Shown: positions 1 through 14,372 of the stretch, piece by piece | Position numbering within the stretch: the first letter of the stretch is position 1 | Layout: each line of letters begins with the position of its first letter | Assembly: GCA_028751875.1 (NCBI GenBank) | Contig: CM054145.1 | Coordinates: 10,595,591-10,659,590, forward strand | Origin: Rapana venosa | Lineage: Eukaryota; Mollusca; Gastropoda; Neogastropoda; Muricidae | Length of the DNA stretch: 64,000 nt | Direction: 5' to 3' | Position numbers and translations under genes: made by a program | The notes under the pieces: model-generated | The model's input: the letters and a program-made list of their open reading frames with translations, nothing else | What the model was told of the DNA's origin: nothing | Database searches by the model: none

Positions 1-380
1 CTTACTACTACCCCTGCTACTAATCCTACTAGTACCCGTACTACTACTGCTACCCCTACTACTACCCCTACTCCTATCCCTACTGCTAATACTCCTACCA
101 TTACGCATACTCCCATCGCTACTCCTACTACTATACTAATATTAGTACTCCTACTAATACCCGTAGTACTACCCCTACCACTACTCTTGCTATTACACCT
201 ACCTGCATTCCTACCACTACTATTACCCCTACTACTACTACTACTACTGCTACTACTACTACTGCTACTACTACTACTGCTGCTGCTACTACTACTGCTG
301 CTATTACTACTACTACAACTACTACTACAACTACTACAACTACTACTACAACTACTACAACTACTACTACAACTACTACA

Positions 381-424
<44 letters not shown>

Positions 425-3400
425 AACCCCTGCTACTACGCCTACTACTAACCCTAGAACTACCTCTACTACTGCCCCTACTGGTACTACCTTCTACTTC
501 TCTTCTTGCTACTACTCTAACCCCTAGTCCTACCCCTACTACAACCCATACATAAATGAATGAAATAAATACTCCCCCTAGAACTACTCCTACTCAGACT
601 CTTCCGACTACTACTACTTCTACTCAGACCGTTACTATTATACTACTACTACACCCCCCCCCCCCTCCCTTCTACTACATCTATTACCCCTTCTACTACT
701 TCGACCCCTATTCCTACTCTACTATTACCCCTATTACTACCTCTACTATTACTATTCCCTATTACTATCCCTACTACCTCCCCTACTACTACCCATACTA
801 TTACCCTAATACTCCCCTCCTACTACTCCATTACTACCTATACTTCTACCCCTACTAGTACAACTACTACTACCCAACTCCTACCCCTACTCCTGTTAGT
901 AACCTACCCCTTCTAGTACTCCTACCACTACGACTACGCCTACTTTTACCCTAACTACAACTCCATCTACTATTCCTACTACTACCCCTACTACTACTAC
1001 CCCTACTATTACCTTTACAATTACCCCTAGTACTTGTACTACTATTACCCCTACTTCTTGTACTACTCCTACCCCTACAATTACCCATATTACCCCTCCT
1101 ACTACCCCTGCTACTACTTCTACGATTACCCCTAGTACTAATCTTTCTACTACTACTCCTACTATTGCCTCTACTAATACCTCAACTACTGCTCCTAATA
1201 CTACTGCTACTCCTACGATTACCTTTACCACTACTAATACTACTGCTCCAACCCCCACTATTACCTGTTCTACTATTCCTCGTAGTACTCCTACTACTAC
1301 CCTTACTACTACAGCTCCTATTTACTACACATACTACTTCCCCTACTACTACCATCACTACTACTCTTACTCCTACTCCTCCTACTATTACCCCTACGAT
1401 TACCATTAGTGCTACTCTTACTACTACCCCTACCCCTACTTTGACCCGTATTACCCCTTCTACTACCCCTACTACTATTCCTACTGTTACTCCTACCCCT
1501 TCTACTACACTTACTACGACTCCCTACTCCATACCTACTGCTAGAATTTCTACTCTTACCCTACTTCTACTCCTACCCCTACTACTACTCCTACTAATTC
1601 CTACTCTTACTATTACCCATACAAATCCTACTACCCATTCTACTCCTACTTCCTCTACTGCTACTCTTACTACTACTCCTACCCCTACTATTACCTCTGC
1701 TACTGCTACTACTCCTACCCCTAGTACTGTCCCTACTCCTACTGCTTCCTATTACCACTACTCCTACCATTACCCTATTACTACTTCCCTTACTCCTACC
1801 CCTTCTACTACACATACTACTACTACTCTCCTACTACTAACCGTACTGCCACTATTACTACTTCTACTACTCCTCCTACTATTATCTCTATCACTTCTAC
1901 TCCAACCCCTACAGCTACACCTAATACTACTCCTACTATTATCGCTACTATTACCCCTACTTCTTCCCGTACCACTACCTTCACTATTACCATATTCACC
2001 CCCCCCCCCCTACTTCTCCTTCTGCTACCCCTAATGCTACCCCTACTATTACAACAACTACTATCCTACTAATACAGCTACCCCTAGTGCTACTCTTTCT
2101 ACTACTTCGATCCCTTCTCTTACGCTACTATTACCGCTAACACTACCCCTACTGCTACCCCTACGATTACCCCAAGTGCTATTTTTACTGCTACTCGTAC
2201 TCCCACTACTACTTCCTCTACTCCTACAACTACCCCTACAACTACTCTTAATACTACTCCTACACCTACTACTTCCCCTGCTACAATCCCTAACTACTAC
2301 CCTTACTACAACCCCTACTAGTACACCTGCTACTACTCTACTCCTTGTACTACCCTTAATATTTCCCCTACTTTTACGCTACTATTACCCCTCATAGTAC
2401 TCCTAACCCTACTACTACTACCACCCCTACTACTACCATCACTACTACTCCTATAATGACCCCTACGATTACCCTTAGTACTACCATTAGTACACCCCTA
2501 TTCCTACTACTGCTCCTACTTCAACCCCAACATCTACTACTATCCCTACTGCTATACTACATTACTATTACCCCTACTTTTACCCTGCTGCTACTCCTAC
2601 TACTACTCCTACCCCTGCTACTATACTACCTACTACTCATTACCCTACTACAACCCTACTCCTACCACTACTACCCCTACGACTACCCCTACTATTACCC
2701 TTATTACTACCCCCCTACTAATACCCCTACTCCTAACCGTACTACTACCCCTGCTCCTACCCCAACTCCTACTACTATCCCTGCTCCTATCCCAACTCCT
2801 ACTATCCGTACCACTACTGCTACCCCTAATACCCATACCTCTACTGCTATCCCTACTCCTTCTCCTACCCCTATTCCTACCTCTGCGCCTACCCCTACTC
2901 CTCCTGCCTCTACTTCTCAATATCACCCTACTCCTACTACTATCCCTACTATTTTCCCTAATCCTATACTTCAACGACTACTACTCATACTGTGCTTCTG
3001 CCCCTAATACCAATACTACTTCCCTCTACTACTACCCCTACTACCACCCCTATTCCTCCTCCTACCCCTGCTATTACCCCTACTCCTACACCCCTACTAC
3101 TACCTGTATCCTACCCTACTCCTCGTACTCATATTACCCTACTACTACCCCTATTCCTGCCCCTTCTACTACTACCCCTAAAACAACTCCTACTACTGCC
3201 CCTACTAGTACTGCTACTACTCCTGCCCCTATTACTGTCCCTACTGGTACTACTACTCCTACTACTGCCCTACTGGTACTACTACTACTACTACTTTTGC
3301 TGATGCTACGACTACTACTATTACTACTACATTTGCTACTATTCCTACCCCTTCTACTACAACCCATCCTTAAATAAATGAAATAAATAGTACCCCTAGA

Positions 3401-5090
3401 ACTACTACTACTGCCCCTACTGGTACTACTATTACTCCTCCTACTCAACACCTACTGCTACTCCTACCCCCAGTACTACTCCTACTCAGACCCCTACTAC
3501 TACCACTACTCCTACTCAGACCCCTACTCCTACTACCACTTCTACTACCTGTACTATTACCCCTACTAACTACTTCTAACCCTATTCCTACCTCTACTGT
3601 AACCTCTATTACTACCTTTACTATTACTATTCCTACTACTATCCCTACTATTACCCAAATACTCCCTCCAACTACTCCATTGCTACCTAACTTCTACCCC
3701 TACTAGTACAACTACTACTACCCTACTCCTACCCTGCTAGTAACCTACCCCTTCTAGTACTCCTACCACTACTAGTACCCCTACTTTCACCCTAACTACA
3801 ACCCCAGCTACTATTCCTACTACTTCCACTTCTACTACCTGTACCTTTATCCCTAGTACGACTCAGTACTACTCCTACCCCTACTTACCCTACGATTACT
3901 ACTCCTACCCCTACTTTTACCCCTACTACTATCCCTGCTACTACTCCTACGATTACCCCTAGTACTACTCTTTCTACTAGTACTCCTACTACCTCTGCTA
4001 CTATTCCTAATACTACTGCCACTCCTACAACTACCCCTACTATTACCCCATCTCCTACCCCTTCCACTACACATACTACTACTACCCCTTCTACTACACA
4101 TACTCCTCCTCCTCCTACCCCTACTACTATTCCTACTAGTATCTCTATCACTTCTACTCCTACTCCTACTACTACACCTAGTACTACTACTATTCTCGCT
4201 ACTATTACCCCTACTACTTCTCGTACTACTACCCTCACTATTACCATATTTCCACCTTCTACTTCTACTGCTTCCCTACTACTACTCCTACTATTACAAC
4301 AACTACTATCCTACTCCTACAGCTACCCGTAGTGCTACTCTTTCTACTTCTTCGATCCCTACTCTTACGCTACTATTACCCCTAATACTTCCCCTACTAC
4401 TACCTCTACGATTACCCTAAGTGCTATTCTTACTGCTACTTTTACTCTCCCTACTACCACCTCTATTCCTTCTACTACCCCTACAACTACTCTTACTACT
4501 ACTCCGACCCTACTATTTCCCCTACTAGTACACCTATTACTACTGTACTCCTTGTACTAACCCTACTACTACCCCTCATAGTACTCCTACTTTTACCCTT
4601 ACTAGTACCCATGATACTACTACTACTACCCCTTATACCACCACCACAAATCCTCCTACAATTACCCTTACATTACCCTTAGCAATACCCCTACTACTAC
4701 TACCTTATTACTACTCCTAGTACTGCTCCTTCTTCAAACCCTACTCCTACTGCTATCCCTACTGCTACTACTCCTACTCGTAACATTACTATTATCCCTA
4801 CTTTTACCCCTGCTACTACTCCTACTTCAACCCTACTACTACTCTTAATACTACTCCTACTATTACCCCTGCTACTACTCCTACTACTCATAGCCCTACT
4901 ACAACCCTACTCCTACCCCTACTATGACCATTATCGTTACTCCTACTAATACCCCTACCCGTACTCCTACCCCAACTCCTCCTCCTACTACTATCCCTAC
5001 CACTACTTCTACCCCTACTGCTAGCCCTACTCATACCCGTACCCTACTAATACCCCTTCTCCTATCCCTACTGCAACCCCTACCCCTATT
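1..5090. repeat. CTA/CCCCTA-rich imperfect satellite, first block
   Basis: The + strand is a degenerate mixture of CTA, CCT and ACC triplets with very little G. It is not a plain microsatellite. Recognisable longer modules recur, for example one with ATAAATGAATGAAATAAATA followed by CCCCTAGAACT at about 550, 3,365, 5,620 and 7,800. Another ends in a TACTTCGATCC motif at about 2,105 and 4,350. This indicates a higher-order period of roughly 2.2-2.8 kb. Long Leu-rich or Thr/Pro-rich open frames here follow from the triplet composition and are not genes. Confidence 0.9.
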
Positions 5091-5093
5091 GAT

Positions 5094-5150
5094 GTATGGA
5101 ATTTATATAGCGCTGAATCTTGTAAAGCAACAAATCAAAGCGTTCAGATG
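5094..5150 (-). repeat. GCGCTATATAAAT interspersed repeat tail
   Basis: About 57 bases match, in the opposite orientation, sequence at about 57,108-57,170, and more weakly 13,200-13,245 and 10,696-10,745. The shared core reads AGCGCTATATAAATTCCATA on the minus strand. The conserved block is probably the 3' end of a dispersed element; the rest of that element is absent. Confidence 0.7.
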
Positions 5151-5160
5151 ACTTTTTTTT

Positions 5161-5366
5161 CCGAGGATAATGGAATAAGCACTCATGTGCTTTTTCACAT
5201 CCAGTCCACGTGTGTATGCGGTTTTGTGAATTTTGTCATCTGTTCCCACCGGCACACAATGGCCTACTCTATCAAAAAGCGGAACAGGATTTAACGTGTG
5301 CGCAAGATGTTCTGCATGCGTTTGCACACGGGGCCTCGGTTTATAGTCTCATCCGAAGGACTTTCT
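5161..5366 (-). mobile_element. SINE-A copy, 5'-truncated
   Basis: Read on the minus strand this has the SINE-A core (GGATGAGACTATAAACCGAGG), then GAGTAGGCCATTGTGTGCCG, then the tail with a short hairpin and TTATTCCATTATCCTCG. The tRNA-like head is missing and the core abuts the CTA satellite. The only complete copy in the window is at 34,565-34,925. Confidence 0.85.
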
Positions 5367-8300
5367 ATTCCTACCACTACTCCTCCTGCCCCTCTCGATA
5401 TACCCTACTACCCCTACCAGTACTCCTCCTACTCCTTCTACCCCTACTACTACTATCCCTATTCCTACCCCTTCTACTACTTCTACTACTGCCCCTACTG
5501 GTACTACTACTTCTACTGGTACTACTACTAGTACTACTACTGCCCCTACTGGTACTACTACTACTACTACTACTACTACTGGTACTACTACTTCTACTAC
5601 TACCCCTACTACAACCTACACATAAAATAATAAATACTACCCCTAGAACTCCTCCTACTGCCCCTACTGGTACTACTACTCCTCCTCCTCTAACACCTAT
5701 TGCTACTCCTACCCCACTACTTCTACTCAGACCCCCACTACTACTTCTACTCACACCCCTACTACTACACCTACCACTCCTAATCAGACTCCTACCCTTC
5801 TACTACTCCTACTCAGACTCCTACTACCACCACTATAAACTACTCTCCTACTACCCACACTACATTCTACTACCCTTTTAATGTTCTTTACCTCCCACTG
5901 CTACTTCTACCCCTATTCCTACCTCTACTGTTACACCTATTGCAACCTCTACTTTTTACTATTCTACTAACTATCCCAACTATTACCCCTACTACCTCCC
6001 CTACTACTACCCATACTATTACCCTAATACTCCCCTCCTACTACTCCTACCCCTTCGATTACCCCTACGATTACCCCTATTACTACTCCTATTACCCCTA
6101 CTACTATTACTATCCATGCTACTAGTCCTACAATTACCCCTAAAACTCTTTCTATTCCTCCTCCTACTATTGCCCCTACTTCTACCCCTACTACCTCTGC
6201 TACTACTCCTAATACTCTGTTACCCTACTACTACCTCTGCTACTCCTCCTAATTTTCTACTGCTACGCCTACGACTACCCCTACCACAACTCTGACGACT
6301 ACTCCAACCCCTACCATTACCTGTACAATTACCCCTACTACTATCCCTACTATTAACCCTATTATTACCCCTACCCCTTGTAGTACTCCTACTCCTACTA
6401 CTACACCTATTACTACACATACTACTTCCCCTACTACTACCACCACTACTACTCGTACTCCTGCTACTATTATTACCCCTACGATTACCCTTAGTACTAC
6501 TCTTACTACTACCCCTATTATTACCTGTATTACTACCCCTTTTACTACCAATGCTGCTACCCATAATAACTCTCCTACTGTTACTCCTACCCCTACTACT
6601 ACCCCTTCTACTACAGTTACTACGACTCCCTACTCCTACTATCCCTACTGCTAGAATTTCTACTCCGACACTACTTCTACTCCTACCCTTACTATTACCC
6701 CTACTACTCCGAATACTACGCCTACTGATACTCCCCCTCCTACTACCACCCATACTACTCCCCCTCCTACTACCCTACTACTACTCTTACTAACTACTAC
6801 TCCTACCCCTACTATTACACCTACTACTACCTCTGCTACTACTCCTACCCGTAGTACTGTCGTTAATCCTACTACTTCTACTACTACTCCTACGAGTACC
6901 CCACTACTCCTACTACCACTACTCCTGCCCCTTCTACTGCCACTACTACTACTACTACAACCTACTCCTACCCCTACCCTACTAATCCCCCGACTCCTAC
7001 CACTACCTGCTACTACTTTACCGCTACTCCTATCCCTTCTACTACACATACTCCTACTACTACCCCTACTCGTACCTCTATCACTTCTACTCCTACCGCT
7101 ACAGTTCACCTAGTACTACCATACTACTGCTACTACTACCTCTACTACTTCCCGTACTACTACCCTCACTATTACCATACTTCCCTCTCCTACTTCTACT
7201 GCTACCCCTACTCCTCCTCCTACTATTACAACAACTACTATCCTACTCCTACCGCTATCTCTAGTGCTACTCTTTCTACTATTTCGATCCATACTCTTAC
7301 GCGACTATTACCCCTACTACTACCCCTACGATTACCCCTAGTACTATTCTTACAACTACTCCTATTCCCCCTTCTACTACCTCTACTCCTACTACCCATA
7401 TTACTTCTCCTATTACTACCCCTACAACTACTCTAAATACTACTACTACTACCCTTACTACAACCCTTACTAGTACACCTACTACTACTCTACTCCTTGT
7501 ACTACCCTAATATTACCCCCACTACTACCCCTCATAGTACTCCTACTTTTACCCTTACTACTACCCCTCATAGTACTCCTACCCCTACTTTTACCCTTAC
7601 TACTACCCCTCATAGTACTCCTACCCCTACTTTTACCCTTACTACTACCCTACTACTTCCCTTACTACTACCACCACTGCTACTCGTACAATCACCCCTA
7701 CGATTACCCTTAGTACTACCGCTACTACTACTCCTACCCTTAGTACAACCCTTACTCCTACTACTACTTTTGCGACTACTCCTACCCCTACTACATCCTA
7801 TACATAAATAAATGAAATAAATACTACCCCTAGAACTTCTACTGCTTCCATTGGTAATCTTACTACTCCTACTTCTGCTCCTACTGGTACTACTACTACT
7901 ATTACTCCTGCTCTAACACCTACTACTACTCCTACCCCCACTACTTCTCTTACTCAGACCCCTACTACTACTACACCTACTACTCAGACTCCTACCCTTC
8001 TACTACTCCTACTCAGACCCCTACTACTACCACCACTACAACTACTCATACACAGACCCCTACTCCTACTCCCCCTTCTACCACCTGTACTATAAACCCT
8101 ACTACTACTTCTTCCCCTATTTCTACCTCTACTATTACTATTCCTACTACTGTCCCTACTACCTCCCCTACTACTACCCATACTATTACCCTACAACTCC
8201 CCTCCTACTACTCCATTGCTACCCATACTTCTACCCCTACTAGTACAACAACTACTACCCTACTCCTACCCCTACTACTACCCCTGCTAGTAATCTAACC

Positions 8301-10694
8301 CTTCTAGTACTCCTACCACTACTACTACCCCTACTTTTACATCAGCTACTATTCCTATTACCTCCCCTACTACTACTAGTACCTCTACTACTACCTGTAC
8401 CATTACTCCTAGAACTACTTTTAGTACTACTCCTACCCCTTCGATTAACCCAACGATTACCCATATTACTACTCCTACTCTTACTACTACCCCTAATAGT
8501 TCCCCTGCTACTACTTCTTCGATTACCCCCAGTACTACTCTTTCTACTCCTACTCCTACTATTACCCCTACTATTACTCCTACTACCTCTGCTACTCCTA
8601 CAACTACCCCTACGATTACCCCTACCACTACTCTTACTACTACTCCAACCCCTACTATTACCTGTACTATTACCCCTACTACTATCCCTACTATTTACCC
8701 TATTATTACCCCTACTACTACCCCTCGTATTACTCCTACCCCTACTAGTACCCCTGCTACTACACCTATTACTACACATACTACTTCCCCTACTACAACC
8801 ACCAATACTACTCCTACTATTACCCCTACGATTACCCTTAGTACTACTCTTACTACTACCCCTACTATTACCTGTATCACTACCCTTTCTACTACCCCTG
8901 CTACTACCCCTACTACTACTCCTACTGTTACTCCTAGCCCCACTGCACCCCTACTACTACACTTACTACGACTACTTCCCATACTACTACCCTCATTATT
9001 ACCATATTTCCCCCTCCTACTTCTACTGCTACCCCTAAAATAACAACTACTATCCTACTCCTACAGCTACCCTTAGTGCTACTCTTTCTACTCCTTCAAT
9101 CCCTACTCTTACGCTAATACTAACCATACTACTACCCCTACGATTACCCCCATTACTATTCTTACTCCTCCTCCTACTCCCCCTACTACTACCTCTACTC
9201 CTACTACCCGTACTACTACGCCTACTACTACCCCTACAACAAATCCTACCACTTACTCTACTACAACCCGTACTACTACAACCCCTACTAGTATACCTAC
9301 AACTACTCTACTCCTTGTACTACCCCTAATATTGCCCCTGCTTCTACCCCTCATAGTCATCCTACCCCTACTTTTACCCTTACTGCTACCCATGCTACCA
9401 CTCCTACTACTACCCCTACTACTTCCCCTACTACTACCACCACTACTACTCCTACAATTACCCCTACGATTACCCTTAGTACTACCGCTACTACTACCCC
9501 TACTACTACACTTAGTACAACCCCTACTCCTAGTACTCCTCCTACTTCAACCCCTACTCCTACTACTATCCCTACTAATCCTACTCGTAACATTACTATT
9601 ACCCCTGGTACTACTCCTACCCCTACTAGTACTACTCTTAATACTACTCCTGCCTCTACTCCTACCCCTACTGATACCTTCACCAGAATCCCTACTAGTA
9701 CATCTACTACTACTCTACTCCTTGTACTACCCCTAATTTTACCCCTACTACTACCCCTCATAGTACTCATACACCTACTTTCACCCTTACTACTACCCAT
9801 GCTACTACCCCTACTACTACACTTACTACGACTCCCTACTCCTACTACTATCCCTACTCCTAGAATTTCTACTACTACTCTTCTATTCCTACTACTACCC
9901 TTACTATTACTCCTACTACTACGCCTACTAATACTACTCTTATTACTACCCATACTACTTCCTCCTACTACTACCCAGACTCCTCCTCCTACCCTTACTA
10001 CTCTTACTACTACTCTTACTACTACTCTTACCCCTAGTTCTGTCCCTACTCCTACTACTTCCCTTACTACTACTCCTACGATTACCCCTACTACTCCTAC
10101 TACCACTACTCCTGCCCCTACTACTACCACCCTACTACTTCTCCTACCCCTACGACTACCTTACTCCTACTACTCCCCTGACTACCCCTGCTACTACTAC
10201 CCCTGGTACTACCTTACCCCTATTCGTACCACTACCCCTATTACTAACACCCCTACTACTACCACTACTATTACCCCTACTCCTACCCCTTCTACGACAC
10301 ATACTACTTCTGCTCCTCCTACTACTACTCCTACTCGTATCTCTACCACTTCTACTCCTACCCCCGGTAACACCTACTATCACCGCTATTATTACCCCTA
10401 CTACTTCCCGTACTACTACCCTCACTATTACCATATTTCCCCCTCCTACTTCTCCAACTGCTACCCCAACCACTACCCCTACTATTACAACTACTTTCCT
10501 ACTCCTACAGCTACCCCTAGTGCTACTCTTTCTACTACTTCGATCCCTACTCTTAAACTACTACTACTACTACTACTACCCGTACTACTACTCCTACTAC
10601 TACCCCTACTACTTCTCCTACTACTACCACCATTACTACTTACACAATCACCCCTACGATTACCCTTAGTAATAATAATAATAATAATAATAAC
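5367..10694. repeat. CTA/CCCCTA-rich satellite, second block
   Basis: Same composition as the first block, with the same recurring long modules. A module near CCCTCACTATTACCATATTT appears at about 7,165, 8,990 and 10,425. A module around CGACTCCCTACTCC and GCTAGAATTTCTACTC appears at about 6,625 and 9,830. No coding sequence is supported. Confidence 0.9.
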
Positions 10695-10876
10695 AATGTA
10701 TGGAATTTATATAGCACTGAATCTAGTAAAGTAAACAAATCAAAGTGCTTGCATTCAAATCATTCACACGCATGCAACCATCCATAAATATCAAGAAAAA
10801 CAATATCAAATTTATATACACAACACACTTAGTGGTGGAGGTGAAAGCAGCTATTCAGAAGTAGGAACAGATAACA
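10695..10876. repeat. A/T-rich island with GCGCT-type repeat tail inside the satellite
   Basis: Non-satellite sequence of about 180 bases. Its first 50 bases are a diverged copy of the element tail at 5,094-5,150, preceded by an AAT microsatellite. The remaining ~130 bases are A/T-rich and unassigned. The satellite resumes at about 10,877. Confidence 0.6.
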
Positions 10877-13155
10877 GTACTACCGCTACTCCTCCTCCTA
10901 CCCCTACTACTAGTACATTTAGTACAACCCCTACTCCTAGTACTGCTCCTACTTCAACCCCTACTCCTATCCCTACTGCTACTACTCGTAATACTACTAT
11001 TACCCCTGCTACTGCCCCTACTACTACTACACTTAGTACTACCCCTACTCCTACCCTACTAATACCCCTCATAGTACTTCTACCCTTACTTTTACCCCTC
11101 ATAGTACTTCTACCCTTACTTTTACCCGTACTACTACCCATGCTACTACCCATACTATCACTCCTACTGTTACTCCTACCCCTACTACTACACTTACTAC
11201 GACTCCCTACTCCTATTACTATCCCTATTGCTAGAATTTCTACTCCCACCCTACTTCTACTCCTACTATTACCCCTACTAGTACTCCTACTCCTACCCAT
11301 ATTACTCCTCCTCCTACTACTACCCCCACTGCTATTCTTACTACTACTCCTACTATTACACCTACTACTACCTCTGCTACTATTTCTACCCCTAGTACTG
11401 TCCATACTCCTACTACTTCCCCTACCTCTGCTTCCACGATTACCCCTACTACCACTTCTCCTGCCACTTCTACTGCCCCTACTACTACTACTACTACTAC
11501 TACTACTAATACTACTACTACTACTACCACTCTATTACTAGTACTACCCCTACGACTCCCCTAATCCTCCACTGACTCCTACCACTACACCTGCTACTAC
11601 TACCCCTGCTACTACCTTACCCCTACTCTTACAACTATTACTACTACCCCTATTATTACCCCTACTCCTTCTACTACACATACTACTAGTGCTCCTCCTT
11701 CAAATACCCCTACTACTACTCCTACTTGTATCTCTATCACTTCTACTCCTACCCCTACTACTACACCTAGTACTACTCCTACTATTACCACAACTACTTC
11801 CCGTACTACTACCCTCACTATTACCATATTTCCCCCCTCCTACTTTTCCTGCTGCTATCCCTACTTCTACCCCTACTATTACAACAACTACTATCCCACT
11901 CCTACAGCTACCCCTAGTGCTACTCTTTCTACTACTTCGATCCCTACTCTTACGCTACTATTACCCCTAATACTATCCCTACTACTACCCCTATGATTAC
12001 CCCTAGTGCTATTCTTTCTCCTCCTCCTCCTACTACTCCTACTAACCATACTACTCTTCCTACCCCTACTCTTAATTAGTGGTAGGAAGGGTAGTATGGT
12101 TAGTAGGAGTAGTACCCCTACTACTTCCCCTACTACAACCCCTACTACAACCCCTACTAGTACACCTACTCTACTCTACTCCTTGTACTACGCCAAATAT
12201 TACCCCTACTACTACCGCTCATAGTACTCCACCCCTACTTTTACCCTTACTACTACCCATGCTACTACTACTACTACCCCCCTACTACTTCCACCACTAC
12301 TACTCCTACAATTACCCCTATGATTACCCTTAGTATTACCCCTGCTACTACTCCTACCCATACTACTATCCTTAGTACAACCCCTACTACTATCCCTACT
12401 GCTACTACTCCTACTCGTAACAGTACTATTGCTTTTATCCCTGCTACTGCTCCTACTACTACACATCTACTACTGTTGATACTACTCCTACCCTTACTAT
12501 TACCCCTACTACTACTCCTACCCCTACTCATACCCATACCTCTACCCTACTACTAATACCCCTTCTCCTACCCCTACTCCTACGCCTACCCTACTCCTGC
12601 GCCTACCCCTACTCCTCCTGCCCCTACTTCTTGATATCCCCCTACACCTCCTCCTCCTACTTCCACTACTACTATTCCTACTCTTACTCTACTTCTACCC
12701 CTAATACCAATACTACTTCCCCTACTACTACCCCTACTCCTCCTCCTACCTCTACTATTACTCCTACTACCCCTACTACTACTCCTATTCCTACCCGTTC
12801 TACTACTACTATCCCTACTCCTTACACTACTCCTCCTACTCGTCCTGTACTTCTATCTCTACTTCTACCCCATCTAGAACCCGTACTCCTGCCCCTACTC
12901 TTACTACTACAACCCCTGCTACTACCCCTACTCCCTACTACTTCTACCCCTCCTTCTCCTCCTCCTACTTCCCCTACTCCTAGTACTGCCTCTACTCCCC
13001 CTCCTACCCCTACTCCTCCTACCCCTACTATTACCGCTACTCCTCCTCCTACTCTTACCCCTACTACTACCCCTACTCCTTCTACTACCCCTAGTCCTAC
13101 CACTACCCAATCCCTACTTCTATCTCTACTACAACCACTAACCCTACTACTACTG
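10877..13155. repeat. CTA/CCCCTA-rich satellite, third block
   Basis: Continuation of the satellite with the same modules (TACTTCGATCC at about 11,935; CCCTCACTATTACCATATTT at about 11,812). It contains the only long strand switch of the field, listed separately at 12,031-12,114. No gene seen. Confidence 0.9.
12031..12114. repeat. 34-bp inverted repeat with 16-bp spacer
   Basis: Bases 12,031-12,064 and 12,081-12,114 are reverse complements with one mismatch, separated by 16 bases containing TTAATTAG. The right arm is one of the few G-rich stretches on the + strand of this satellite field. It could be a real foldback or an assembly artefact. Confidence 0.85.
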
Positions 13156-13243
13156 ATAGTTATTGGCTGCATGACTCTGTAAGAATATGTTGAATGCAAG
13201 CGCTCTGATTTGTCTTTGCAAGATATAGCGCTATACAAATTTC

Positions 13244-13275
<32 letters not shown>
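13156..13275 (+). repeat. GCGCT-type repeat tail with ATT microsatellite
   Basis: A short non-satellite island holding CGCTCTGATTTGTCTTTGCA, then a GCGCTATACAAATTTCATTT-like block and (TTA)n. It is the same element end as at 57,108-57,170 in the same orientation. Confidence 0.65.
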
Positions 13276-13279
<4 letters not shown>

Positions 13280-14190
13280 TACCCCATCTGCTATCCCTAT
13301 TACCCCTACTACTACTACCCCTGCTACTACTCCCCCAACTACTACCCCCTACTACTAACCTTGCCACTACTCTCACCTTTACAAATACTCTTACCCCATT
13401 CTACTACTATTACCCCTACTACTACTAGTACTACCCCTACTCTTATTCCTACTATTACCCCTACTACTACAACCCTACTACTACCCCTGCTACTACTCCT
13501 ACAACTACTACCCCTACAAACCTTGCTACTACTCCCACATTTACAACTACTCCTACCCCTACTAATGCCTACTCCTTCCCCTTCTACTACCCTTACTACT
13601 ACCCCTCCTACTACCCGCACTCCTACTTCCACTACCCCAACCACTAACCTTGCTGCTACTCCTACTAATACCTCTACAACTACTCCTACCCTACTCCTAC
13701 CCCTACTATTATGCCTACCCCTACCCTTACATTTCCCCTCCTACTATCTGTACTCCTACTTCTACTACTACTACCCTTACTACTACCCCCTACTAACCTT
13801 GCTACTACTCCCACCTTTACAACTACTCCTACCCTTACTCTTTCCCCTACTACTACTCTTACTCATACCCCTACTACTACTCTTACTACTACTACCCCTA
13901 GTCCTACTACTGCTCCTTCTACTACTACCACTCCTGCTCCTCCTATTACTCCTACTACTATTACGACTACTGCTTCTACTCCCATTGCTATTACGACTAT
14001 GTCTACTATTACTTCTACTCCTAGTACTACTACGACTATGGCTACTGAATGCTCTTCCTCCTCCTTCTTCTCCTCCTACTTCGACTATGACTACAACTCC
14101 TCCTCCTCCTCCTTCTACTGCTACTACTCATCCTCTTCCTCCTCATCCTCCTACTGCTACTACAACTAAAACTACTAATGCTACTGCTAC
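13276..14190. repeat. CTA/CCT-rich satellite, first copy of a ~1.2-kb duplication
   Basis: Triplet-rich satellite in which modules near CCTTGCTACTACTCC recur at about 13,345, 13,525, 13,645 and 13,795. The segment with repeated TACGACTATG motifs at 13,935-14,050 is closely repeated at 15,170-15,280, about 1.23 kb further on. Confidence 0.85.
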
Positions 14191-14372
14191 TGCCACTAGA
14201 AAGCAAAGTCAATTCAAGTCAAAAACACGTTAATCATCCCATGAAGGGCAATTAGTCAACTGACAGGCACATTAATACGAATCATACTTTCAAAAAGAAA
14301 CAAAAAAGCTACATTATTTTCTAATTGGTTTAAACATTCCAAGACAACTTCAAACAGAGAGACGGAAGAAAC
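14191..14372. repeat. Unique-looking 170-bp module, copy 1
   Basis: Non-satellite sequence, including AAACACGTTAATCATCCCAT and a TTGGTTTAAACATTCCAAG block, ending in AGAGAGACGGAAGAAAC. It is repeated with few differences at 15,372-15,545, about 1.17 kb downstream. Confidence 0.85.

Noticed and set aside
187..555. Poly-Leu and Thr/Pro-rich open frames throughout 1-15 kb
   Set aside because: They follow directly from CTA/CCT/ACC triplet composition, occur in all frames and have no domain, splice or start context.
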